DNA from: Methylobacterium planeticum
Lineage (GTDB): Bacteria; Pseudomonadota; Alphaproteobacteria; Rhizobiales; Beijerinckiaceae
DNA length: 55,090 bases
Reading direction: 5' to 3'
Assembly (NCBI RefSeq): GCF_008806345.1
Contig: NZ_VZZJ01000033.1
Span: 1-55,090 of the forward strand
Shown piece after piece: positions 8,141 to 15,702 of the stretch; the first letter of the stretch is position 1, and the number at the start of each line of letters is the position of its first letter. The notes below the pieces were generated by a model. The model was given only the letters and a program-made list of their open reading frames with translations, made no database searches and was not told where the DNA came from. A program made the translations under genes and the position numbers.

Positions 8141-10549
8141 TTAGGCGACGGGGCCGAAGTTCGCAGCGGTCAGGTTGGCGACGGTGACGCCAGTCAGCTT
8201 CACAACGTTGTCGCCAGCGATGTAGCCAGTGGTGGTGGAAGTGGCGGCCTCGTGCAGAGCGTAGGTGTCGCCTCCGTAGCTGAAGGCAGTCCAACCAGCC
8301 GCAGCGTGGGCGTCGGCAGCAGCGTTGATTGCAGCCGTGAGGCTCGCAGCAGCGCCAATGGTAGTCTGCTGAGCAGCGGTCACTGCGGTGTAGGTGTTCA
8401 CGACGGCGCCACCACCCGTGACAGCGAGGTGATCGCCCCCAGCACCAGCGGTGAAGCTGGAGATCACGTCGATCTGACCAACGACGCCAGCCGCGAGCAC
8501 ACCGGACTCCGAAGTGCCAGAAGTGAAGTTCGCAGTATCCACACCCGAGCCGAAGGTAATCTGGTCAGCACCGGTACCACCGGTAACGACGCTGCCACCC
8601 GTACCAACAGTGATCACGTCAACACCGGCAGAACCAACAACGGTAAGCTTGCCCGTGAAGGAGCCCGCGTTGATGATCCCTCCGGTGTCCGTTGCCGCGA
8701 AGTCCGCACCAGCAACTGTTTTGAGAGCGCTGATCGTCAATGCCTGCGAACCGGTGACAGTGACTGTGGTGTTCGACGCGAGGTCGAGTTCACCCACAAC
8801 GTTGGCGCCGACCCCAGCAACACCGCTCGAAGCAAGGTTGATTTGGGTCTGACCATTGGCGACGATGGTACCAGCTTGAGCAGTACCGGCCGTGCCAAGA
8901 GCGTTTACGTCGGTGCCTTCGAGTGCGAGGTTCAGCGTCGTAGCGCCAGCCCGAGCAGTAAAGGTCGCATTGCCAGCGTTATCCGAGCCAAAGGCGTACG
9001 TACGAGCGCCAGAGAGTTCGACAACGTCGTTGCCAGTGGTGTTGAAGATCAGCTTGGTGATGGCGGCGTTCGTGAAGGTATCGCCATTCACCTGAGCACC
9101 GGTCGCGCCAGTGAACTCAAGCTGCTCAATGCTCGCGAGAGTATTGACACCCTTAATCACGTCTCCGCCAGCCGTACGGAAGTCGCCGCCGCTGATCGAA
9201 ACAGTGTCAGTGCCGGCGCCGCCGTTGATCACGTCAGCGTTGGTGAGCGTGCCACCAAGAACGAGTTTGTCATTGCCAGCGCCGCCCGTGAAGGCAACAG
9301 CAGCGGCGTTCGTCGCCGTGACCGTGACGTTACCCGTCGAGGCCGACGCATTGATCGTCGTCAGGTTCGCCGAACCATTCGCGGTGATCGAGGTGGTACC
9401 CGTCGCCGAAATGTTCAGGGTCTTGAGATCAGTGTCGGTGATGTTGATGCCCGTACCAACACCGGAGACGTTCAGGGTCTCGATTCCAGCAACGGTCACA
9501 GTGCTCGTGCCAGTCAGCTTGGCAGCATCGAGAGCGAGAGAAGCAGTGTCAGCAGTGCCCGCAACGTTGGCGTAAGTAAACGTCAGGTTTACGTTGGCGC
9601 CAACGGTACCCTTGATGCCAGCCGTCTGAGCGACGTTCAGATCCGTGAAAGTCTGATCGGCGGTCGAGGACTGCGCCCAGAACTGCGTCGCACCAGTGAA
9701 CTGGTTCGCGCTGATCGAGGAAGCATTTGTCGTGTTCTGGATGAAGATCTGCTCGATGTTCGTCGTCGTTCCGCCGGTCGGGATGTTACCGGTCGTGAAC
9801 AGGGTCAGCTTGTCAGTGCCAGCACCGCCGTTGAGGCTGTCACCGTTGTTGAAGGTATCCGTCGCGCCGCCGCCGCCATTGGTGTTCACGGCGCCAGTGA
9901 AGGTGTCGTTGCCAGCGCCGCCCGTGAAGGCCGTCCCAGTGTCGATGCCGGTCGTCAGCACGAAGCTCGTGCCAGCGTTGGTACCGCCGGTTGTGCCGCC
10001 CGACTGGCTGCCGAGCGAACCCGTGGTGTAGGTGCCCTGAGCAACGTTATCGAGGAAGGTGGTGACGTTGGCAGCGTTGAACTGGGAAGCCTCAGGCGAG
10101 TTCGCGATCTGGGCGAGCGCGTTCGAAGCGGTCAGCGTACGGAAGTAGGGAAGCTCGCTGGTGGCGGGCGTACGGCCGAGGATCGACTGGAAGGCGCTGG
10201 TGACGAAAGCGTCGCTGTTCGTCTGACCGGTCACGCCCGAGGTCTTGGCCTGATACTCGGTCGAGCCGAGGAACTGCTGGGTGATCTGGTCAAGAGTGAA
10301 GCCCTGACGAAGCTCGGTCGAGAAGAAGCGCAGACCAGCGGCATCCGGCACGCGGCCCAGGACTTCCTGGTACAGGCGCACGACGGGGGTCACGAAGGTG
10401 GTGGCTTCGGCCGAAAGCTCGATCTGCTGGCGCACCTGGGCGTCAGAGATGTCGGTACGGTTGGCGAAGAACTGGATGCCGCCCGTGTCGACGTTACGGA
10501 ACAGAACGTTCTGGTAAATGGTGTTAAGTTGGTCAGCAGATAAGGCCAT
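8141..10549 (-). CDS. S-layer-like RTX protein with N-terminal DUF4214 region
   Basis: An 802-residue, Gly/Ala/Thr/Asn-rich protein almost free of Cys, with the layout of Caulobacter RsaA-type S-layer proteins. An N-terminal DUF4214-like helical region (about 1-175, with repeated LYQEVLGRVPDAAGLRFF-type units) precedes a long beta-repeat region. Calcium-binding RTX nonapeptides are seen as GGAGNDTF, GGAGTDKL, GGAGNDKLVLGG, GGAGTDTV and GGTGADQITFGSG. There is no N-terminal signal peptide, consistent with type I secretion through an uncleaved C-terminal signal (end VANLTAANFGPVA); no type I exporter genes are in the window. The ATG is preceded by AAGGGA six bases away. A strong ribosome site, restricted codon use and a strong downstream terminator suggest high expression. 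It could instead be a large adhesin. Confidence 0.85.
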   Translation of the reverse strand: MALSADQLNTIYQNVLFRNVDTGGIQFFANRTDISDAQVRQQIELSAEATTFVTPVVRLYQEVLGRVPDAAGLRFFSTELRQGFTLDQITQQFLGSTEYQAKTSGVTGQTNSDAFVTSAFQSILGRTPATSELPYFRTLTASNALAQIANSPEASQFNAANVTTFLDNVAQGTYTTGSLGSQSGGTTGGTNAGTSFVLTTGIDTGTAFTGGAGNDTFTGAVNTNGGGGATDTFNNGDSLNGGAGTDKLTLFTTGNIPTGGTTTNIEQIFIQNTTNASSISANQFTGATQFWAQSSTADQTFTDLNVAQTAGIKGTVGANVNLTFTYANVAGTADTASLALDAAKLTGTSTVTVAGIETLNVSGVGTGINITDTDLKTLNISATGTTSITANGSANLTTINASASTGNVTVTATNAAAVAFTGGAGNDKLVLGGTLTNADVINGGAGTDTVSISGGDFRTAGGDVIKGVNTLASIEQLEFTGATGAQVNGDTFTNAAITKLIFNTTGNDVVELSGARTYAFGSDNAGNATFTARAGATTLNLALEGTDVNALGTAGTAQAGTIVANGQTQINLASSGVAGVGANVVGELDLASNTTVTVTGSQALTISALKTVAGADFAATDTGGIINAGSFTGKLTVVGSAGVDVITVGTGGSVVTGGTGADQITFGSGVDTANFTSGTSESGVLAAGVVGQIDVISSFTAGAGGDHLAVTGGGAVVNTYTAVTAAQQTTIGAAASLTAAINAAADAHAAAGWTAFSYGGDTYALHEAATSTTTGYIAGDNVVKLTGVTVANLTAANFGPVA

Positions 10550-11093
10550 CTTGGGTCCCTTGCGGTGCTAGGGGGTTTCCGCCAGCGCTTTGGCTGGTCG
10601 GCTCCCTCCCCGGTGCCTCGACCGAGGTTGGTACGGTCGAGACGGTTTGTATTTCACGATATAGGCCTTGTCGAGCTCAATTTTCCGAGCCTTGCATTCA
10701 TATTTTCGAGTGGTGTGGAAAAAGCACACAAGTGCTCAACTCATTGAGAATTCGTGCTTTTCTCAGGTTCGATTAGGGCGCTAGCCTTGCCGGCGGACTG
10801 CGTATTGTAGGCGGAAATGAGGCGCGGGTTTCGATTTCGATACGGGTAATTGTTCCGCTCGCATCGGGCTCCAGATGTCCACGTCCTGGTCAGAGCGACT
10901 CGAAGTTGTGGGTAGTGCACTGCTTCCTCGACCCGGCAGCATCCATGAATGCGCATCGGCTTCCGCACACAGGACGCTCAGTCGCCCTTACTTCCTTTGG
11001 TTCTGTCAGCGTATGCGCGTGTTACAGTCTGGATCGAAAATGTGCGTCGGTCCGCTCCGCCGGAAGCCTGCGCCACGTTACAAACGAGGTCCG
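10550..11093. promoter_or_regulatory. Divergent promoter region of the RTX gene and the XRE regulator
   Basis: About 540 bases between two divergently read genes. The part next to the RTX gene (10640-10760) is unusually AT-rich for this DNA (for example TTGTATTTCACGATATAGG and ATTTTCGAG words), as expected for a strong promoter and long leader. I cannot assign a definite -35/-10 pair. No gene is supported here. Confidence 0.45.
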
Positions 11094-11498
11094 ATGTCCA
11101 CAAACCCGCAGAAGCTGAGTTCGCCCGAGACGCAGGAGCTGCGGCGTGAGGCGGGCAAGCTCGTCAAGCATCTCCGCGAGCAGGCCGGGCATTCGCAGCG
11201 GTCTCTCTCGGCCGAGATCGGGTCACTGCCCTACACGTTCGTATCACAGATCGAGACCGGCCGCAGCCGGGTTCCACCCGATCAAATCCCCGTCTGGGCG
11301 GACGCCTTCGGCATCGACGCGCGCCGCTTCCTCTTGATGATCATGCGCTTCTACGATCCCGAAACCTTCGCGGTATTGTTCGAAGAGGAGCCAAGTATCC
11401 TCAGCGGCGAGGCATTTCCTGAACTGCTCGCGTCGCGCGATAACCCTGAACTCCCGGGGCATTCCTCCGGAGTTACACGCCAGTCAGATGGCGAGTGA
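11094..11498 (+). CDS. XRE-family helix-turn-helix regulator
   Basis: Small DNA-binding regulator (134 aa). The HTH reads ELRREAGKLVKHLREQAGHS then RSLSAEIGSLPYTFVSQIE, followed by TGRSRVPPDQIPVWADAFGI and a FYDPETFAVLFEEE tail. Nearly every position has a counterpart in the C-terminal domain of the integrase at 890, so the two are paralogues, one free and one fused. The ATG at 11094 has GAGG four bases upstream; the frame is open to 10875 but the upstream part is not protein-like. It is divergent from the RTX protein gene, so it may regulate that gene or belong to the mobile element. Its 3' end converges with the acyltransferase ending at 11524. Confidence 0.8.
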   Translation: MSTNPQKLSSPETQELRREAGKLVKHLREQAGHSQRSLSAEIGSLPYTFVSQIETGRSRVPPDQIPVWADAFGIDARRFLLMIMRFYDPETFAVLFEEEPSILSGEAFPELLASRDNPELPGHSSGVTRQSDGE

Positions 11499-11523
11499 CG
11501 CGGAGGCGGAGCGCTAACCGGCC

Positions 11524-12144
11524 TCAACGCCAGACCGTAGCCTCGGCCCCAACACGGTGGGCGAGGGCAATGAAGGCATCGATGTCCGAGGAGAGAAGTT
11601 CATCGTACGCGGCGCGGATCCGCTCAGGCGACCAATTCCACCAGGCGATCTCTCGCAATGCGCTTATCTGCTCGGGGGAAAACCGCATCTTGATGACCCG
11701 TGCTGGAACGCCCCCCACGATTGCGTAAGGGGGCACGTCATCCACCACGAGCGCGTTGGCGGCGATGCAGGCCCCGTCCCCTATCGTTACCCCGGAGAGG
11801 ATGCGGCAGGATTCGCCGAGCCATACATCGTTACCAATCCGCACGCCGCCATTCGTCGCTGGATGGCCGCTAATGTGCGCAGCCTTTGGATCCAGAACGC
11901 TGAATGGAAACGTGGTCACCCAATCAACACGGTGATTGCCGCCCAACATGATCGTAACATTGCCGGCGATACTGCAGTAACGGCCGATCTCAAGTCCTGC
12001 GTCCTCGCCCCACCATCGCACCTCGGGCATCCCGTAGGTGTATTCCCCGATCGTATGGCGAAAAGCGAATCCGGCCGCCGCGAAGGCTTCTCGGGTGATA
12101 GGCACAATCGCCGCCGCGTAGGCATTGCGCATCTCTGGGAGCAT
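11524..12144 (-). CDS. CatB-related O-acetyltransferase
   Basis: Left-handed beta-helix acetyltransferase of the CatB/Vat (xenobiotic or sugar O-acetyltransferase) type, about 206 aa from the ATG at 12144. Seen: EIGRYCSIAGNVTIMLGGNH with the catalytic His, the family block VDWVTTFPF, hexapeptide turns RIGNDVWLGESCRILSGVTIGDG, and the C-terminal IVGGVPARVIKMRFSPEQI. A TTG at 12150 and an ATG at 12132 are alternative starts. Family members acetylate chloramphenicol or streptogramins, but most uncharacterised ones modify surface sugars; the neighbouring S-layer-like locus favours the latter here. It shares the GGVPA...RFSPE tail with the acyltransferase at 4584. Confidence 0.85.
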   Translation of the reverse strand: MLPEMRNAYAAAIVPITREAFAAAGFAFRHTIGEYTYGMPEVRWWGEDAGLEIGRYCSIAGNVTIMLGGNHRVDWVTTFPFSVLDPKAAHISGHPATNGGVRIGNDVWLGESCRILSGVTIGDGACIAANALVVDDVPPYAIVGGVPARVIKMRFSPEQISALREIAWWNWSPERIRAAYDELLSSDIDAFIALAHRVGAEATVWR

Positions 12145-12274
12145 CGGCAATCTTTCACCGCTGGATTATGTCTATGACAGCGGTCTTACCCGCCGCAGCG
12201 AATGCTGTGTAGCCGTCTTTGCGACCTCTTTCGAAGGCAGATTCATTAATGAGTCAGCAACATCCTATTTCGCA

Positions 12275-12619
12275 TTAATGTATACGGGGGCGGTCCGGCA
12301 AGTCTTGTCCGGCCTCTGCCGCCAGGCGGGCTATAGCACGTTGAAAGACCGCCTGGACTTCATCGGGCGGAAGAATCTGCTGCAGGTGGATCCTCAGGGC
12401 TTCCATGCCGATGTAGCAGACTTCGTTGACAGGGTCAGCGATCAATGCTGCGAGCTTAGAGTGCGTGTTACGAAATGTCTCAGCCTCGGCGTTGTCCATC
12501 AAAGTTTTTCCGCGGCGCGCTGCGTCGGACTTCGCAATACGGCCCAGGGAGACGATGGCGTCCTCGATCGCCGTTACATCGTTTTCAATCGACTGGGTCG
12601 GGGGAAGACTCGCAGACAT
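12275..12619 (-). CDS. Hypothetical protein, helical
   Basis: A 114-residue, mainly helical, acidic/alanine-rich protein with no Gly or aromatic clusters (ENDVTAIEDAIVSLGRIAK, then ETFRNTHSKLAALIADPV). Family not recognised. GAGAAG lies about eight bases before the ATG at 12619; a TTG directly before it is less likely. No signal or membrane segment. It is followed upstream by about 240 bases of AT-rich sequence that probably carry its promoter. Confidence 0.5.
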   Translation of the reverse strand: MSASLPPTQSIENDVTAIEDAIVSLGRIAKSDAARRGKTLMDNAEAETFRNTHSKLAALIADPVNEVCYIGMEALRIHLQQILPPDEVQAVFQRAIARLAAEAGQDLPDRPRIH

Positions 12620-12863
12620 CAAGATGGCTTCTCGTCATGTTTGAATCTTAAGCGGACCATCGAGAGGTGGACTACAAATTGGATATTGAATGCTCCAGCT
12701 AAACGGGACGAACCATCTTTAACCCAAGATTTTAAATAAAATTTCAGGAATTACCCGCATTACATAAGAAGATACCCAGTTACGATGAATGACTTACGGC
12801 CTCAGAACATTGAACGAATATCTACCAATTACATATTAGAGCGCCATTCCGAACTATAGTAGC

Positions 12864-13190
12864 TCAGCGTGCTGCGCCGGGTGGGATACCCATTGCAGGT
12901 TCACCGTAGGGTATCGGCGACGCAGACCTGCTTCGACCGCCGGTTGTAGGGGTCTGGGAACTGAAATCGGTTTCCCCTCCGCCGCCCTGCAGCCCGCCAT
13001 ATGTTCCGAGCGATTGCGGCTCAAGTTTGTGCTCCAAAGGGAGGGGGCAGATTACTTGGCAGATCCCGGGAAGGTCAGTCTGTTGCGAGCAGATACTTCG
13101 AGCCTCGCCGCTCACGCATACACAGCGGCAATCCGCTGACGCCAAGCTCGTCAACAACAGCCAGCCTACCGCAACCATGAACTCGCGCAT
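12864..13190 (-). CDS. Small secreted cysteine-rich protein
   Basis: A 108-residue protein with a clear Sec-type signal peptide (MREFMVAVGWLLLTSLASA, cleavage near residue 19) and a mature N-terminus rich in Cys (CRCVCVSGEARSIC, then CQVICP), implying disulfides in the periplasm or outside. The remaining half is Gly/Ser/Pro-rich and likely disordered. GAGG lies five bases before the ATG. I do not recognise the family. Its leader contains the nested hairpin at 13213-13278, so expression may be controlled at RNA level. Confidence 0.55.
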   Translation of the reverse strand: MREFMVAVGWLLLTSLASADCRCVCVSGEARSICSQQTDLPGICQVICPLPLEHKLEPQSLGTYGGLQGGGGETDFSSQTPTTGGRSRSASPIPYGEPAMGIPPGAAR

Positions 13191-13212
13191 CTGAACCTCG
13201 CCCCAGAGCCTT

Positions 13213-13278
13213 CGCTGGTCCCTGCGGGAACATCCACGGTTTGGGAAGAACCAAACCGCGAATCTCTCCGGACCAGCG
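13213..13278 (-). promoter_or_regulatory. Nested double hairpin in the leader of the secreted Cys-rich gene
   Basis: Two perfect inverted repeats, one inside the other. The outer 9-bp arms are CGCTGGTCC at 13213-13221 and GGACCAGCG at 13270-13278. The inner 8-bp arms are CGGTTTGG at 13237-13244 and CCAAACCG at 13251-13258, with a six-base loop. Read on the minus strand this ends about 23 bases before the start codon at 13190. It is consistent with a structured 5' leader or small RNA; there is no U-run, so a simple terminator is less likely. Confidence 0.5.
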
Positions 13279-14358
13279 TCAGTCCCGGCGACATTATAGC
13301 CCGTTCCCGGCGTGGGTCACCATTCGACAAGAAAGCCCGAATTGCGCTGCCGTATCGGGCGCAGGCTTCAAACCGAATTCAGCGACAGTCAGCAGTTCGT
13401 AAGATGTCCGTAGAAGTCGCCTTTTGAACTGTCGGTGATGCAAAGCGTGAGTCCTACACCTCCATACGCACAGACCGTGATGCGATGCCGGCTTGGTGCT
13501 AAACAGCCCTTTTTTGCCGCTTATAATTTGTGTAGTGCAAAGTAATAATTCAAAATGATCTCTTCCACAATGCATCCTGATGAGACACAGAAACATAGAA
13601 CGACGCGGACGAGCTTCGTCCGGCCTTTGAGCTCAAGCAAATTCTCTGAGGTCACATGCTAGCAGTTTCGCGAGGCTGTGAATATATAAACTCGCAGGAC
13701 ATGGATGCCGCTTTCGTCCTGGCTCAGCTTTCGCGGACCACGTTTGGATCTCCGATCCTCTCGCTTCGGTTGATGAGGTCAAATACACTATGGCGGCCGT
13801 GACCCCGGCGGGGCGGTTACCGAGAATGTCTGGTGGCAACCGTGATCACGGACTCTCCGTCCCTGAGAAGTCGCCAATCCGCCAACCCGTCCGTCGGTAG
13901 AAGACCATGATCGGCAATCGCACTGGCAGCGCTGGGAGCTTGATCGCGAGGCCGGTGTGCCCGTGGCGACAGTGCGAAGAAGCCTCGCAGGATCTGTCCG
14001 TGGTCCGATCCAACTTTTCCCCTTCGACGCACACACGAGTTGCGTCGCTTCGGCCTCCAGAGGGATGGCACCTCCGAAGCTCAGTCCGCTTCGGCCCTCG
14101 TCACCTCAGATTCAAGGAGCGATAGGGGCAGCTTTCGTTAACTATGATCCTGTGCTTCTGCGGTCTTCCTTAGAAGAAGCGCAGGTCCGCTCTTGATCTT
14201 GCGTGATCGATGACACAAGTGTCACGCACCGGGAGCCGCAAACCCCGGCGTCAGAGTTTTGCGGATCGCCCCTTTTGCCGGAGGGGCGGCCGCCGATGCG
14301 ATTGCCGTCGCATCGACAGCCTGGCCACGCACCCTTTCGTCTGAACCGAAAGAGCACC
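13279..14358. other. Gene-poor stretch of about 1.1 kb
   Basis: No convincing protein is read in any frame here: the open frames are short, Arg/Ser/Cys-rich and lack ribosome sites. Base composition falls around 13,490-13,640, which may hold promoters. No tRNA or clear terminator was found. Confidence 0.5.
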
Positions 14359-14682
14359 ATGGTTGCCTCCATCTACGGCGAGCGCCCCTCGCCCTGCAAT
14401 GCGTCCCCGCAGCTTTTTGAGGCCGGGACCGCCCCGCCGCTGCCGCGGCCGCCCCACTCCCCCGCGCCCCTCCCGTCGCCCGACGCCCGCGAGGTCCTCC
14501 GCGCCGCCTTGGCGCACGGCCGGCCCGTCGCCCTCGGGGACCTCGTCGACCTCCTGCCCGACCACCCGCAGCCGCTCTCCGCGGTGCTCGCGCTCGTCGA
14601 CGCGGACGAGGCGGTGATCGACCTGCGCGGGCCCTTCGGTCCCGAGTGCCGCGTCTGGGGCCTGTCCCTCCCCCGCACCTAA
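14359..14682 (+). CDS. Hypothetical small protein, first gene of the AAA/M41 cassette
   Basis: A 107-residue protein from the ATG at 14359. The N-terminal 45 residues are Pro-rich and probably disordered. The C-terminal part (REVLRAALAHGRPVALGDLV, then DLLPDHPQPLSAVLALVDAD) looks like a small helical fold ending in beta strands (EAVIDLRGPFGPECRVWGL). Family not recognised. It is extremely GC-rich like the next genes and read in the same direction, so it probably belongs with them. The frame is open upstream to 14203, but codon quality is better after 14359. Confidence 0.5.
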   Translation: MVASIYGERPSPCNASPQLFEAGTAPPLPRPPHSPAPLPSPDAREVLRAALAHGRPVALGDLVDLLPDHPQPLSAVLALVDADEAVIDLRGPFGPECRVWGLSLPRT

Positions 14683-14967
14683 GACAGGCGGACGGCGCCG
14701 CGCCCGCAAGCTGCCTCGGGCAGCCGCGCTCTTCGACGCTCCTCCGATGGCTTCCCGCAACGCCGTGATTGGCGTGGCCTCGGCGTCCTCGTGCGCCGCG
14801 GCCACGGCCCCGGCCGTCCGGCGCAGTCACGCGCCGTGCCGGACGAGACCGGAGCCGATCCCCGACGCTAGCGGCCGCCCTTGCGTGCTCCCCCTCGGGA
14901 ATCGTCCCGCGGGCCGTCAACCCTTCCCGCCGCTCGATGGAGCCGGCGCTCGACGGAGCCGAACCCG

Positions 14968-15651
14968 ATGACGATTCACGTCCCGAACCCTGCCACCGAC
15001 GACGAGGCAACGCCCTGGACCCCGCCCCTCCTGCGGGAAACGTTCGCGGCGGTTCCGTGGCGGCAGGAGCCGGATCCGAGCGAACACAAGCCGCTCGCCC
15101 GGCACCTCGGCTGGCTCCTCGACGCCGCCCCGGTCGAGACGCGCAATCCGGGCCCGTCGCTCATGCGGGACATCGCCCGGCTTGATTCCGGTCACGGTCT
15201 CGTCCTGCGCGGGCTGCGGCTGGCGAACGGCACCCCGGTCGACCTCGTGGCGCTGCCGCGCTCCGTTGAGGCCGATCCGGCCTGCATCGCGGCCCTCCAG
15301 GCGCTGCGCCAGCGCCGGGGTCGGGCCGGCCGCCCGCTGCGGCTCGTGCGCGCGGCGACCATCGAGCGGCAGCCGCGCCTCTCGAATGCTCGCCGGATCG
15401 CCGCCTGCGCGGGCCTTGAGCCTCCGTTGCGCGAGACCCGGGACCTGGTCCGCCGCCTGAAGGCGCAGGGAGGTGCGAGCACGCTGCGCTACTGCCTCGG
15501 CGCGATGCGGGGCGTGGCCGATCCGGTCGGCGCGATCCTCTCCCTCGTCGGGGCGAAGATCCTGCAGATCGACCTCGAACATCCGCTCGGCCCCGACAGC
15601 TGGCTCCGCCTGAGCCCGCTCCTCGATCCCCCGCGGCTGCGTCTCGCCTGA
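14968..15651 (+). CDS. Hypothetical protein, possibly a degenerate TnsA-like fold
   Basis: A 227-residue protein from the ATG at 14968 (GGAG about nine bases upstream). The middle (GTPVDLVALP, then RPLRLVRAATIERQPRLSNA) and the C-terminal part (GAILSLVGAKILQIDLEHPL) recall the order of strands and helices in TnsA-like proteins, where a resolvase-type core is followed by a winged-helix region. The acidic and lysine residues of an active nuclease are not clearly present. This resemblance is weak and from memory of the family; treat it as unassigned. It ends 51 bases before the AAA+ peptidase gene and is probably co-transcribed with it. Confidence 0.55.
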   Translation: MTIHVPNPATDDEATPWTPPLLRETFAAVPWRQEPDPSEHKPLARHLGWLLDAAPVETRNPGPSLMRDIARLDSGHGLVLRGLRLANGTPVDLVALPRSVEADPACIAALQALRQRRGRAGRPLRLVRAATIERQPRLSNARRIAACAGLEPPLRETRDLVRRLKAQGGASTLRYCLGAMRGVADPVGAILSLVGAKILQIDLEHPLGPDSWLRLSPLLDPPRLRLA

Positions 15652-15702
15652 GCGCGCCCACGGCATCGCCGAATGCCCCCATCATCAGGAGATCGACCCA
15701 CC

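Noticed and set aside
8252..10543. A 763-codon open frame on the plus strand opposite the RTX gene
   Set aside because: It exists because the RTX gene uses a restricted codon set; its product is Arg/Ser/Val-rich without domains, while the minus strand has RTX and DUF4214 motifs and a ribosome site.
13294..14200. Several short frames considered as small genes
   Set aside because: No ribosome sites, and Arg/Ser/Cys-rich products; listed as a gene-poor stretch instead.
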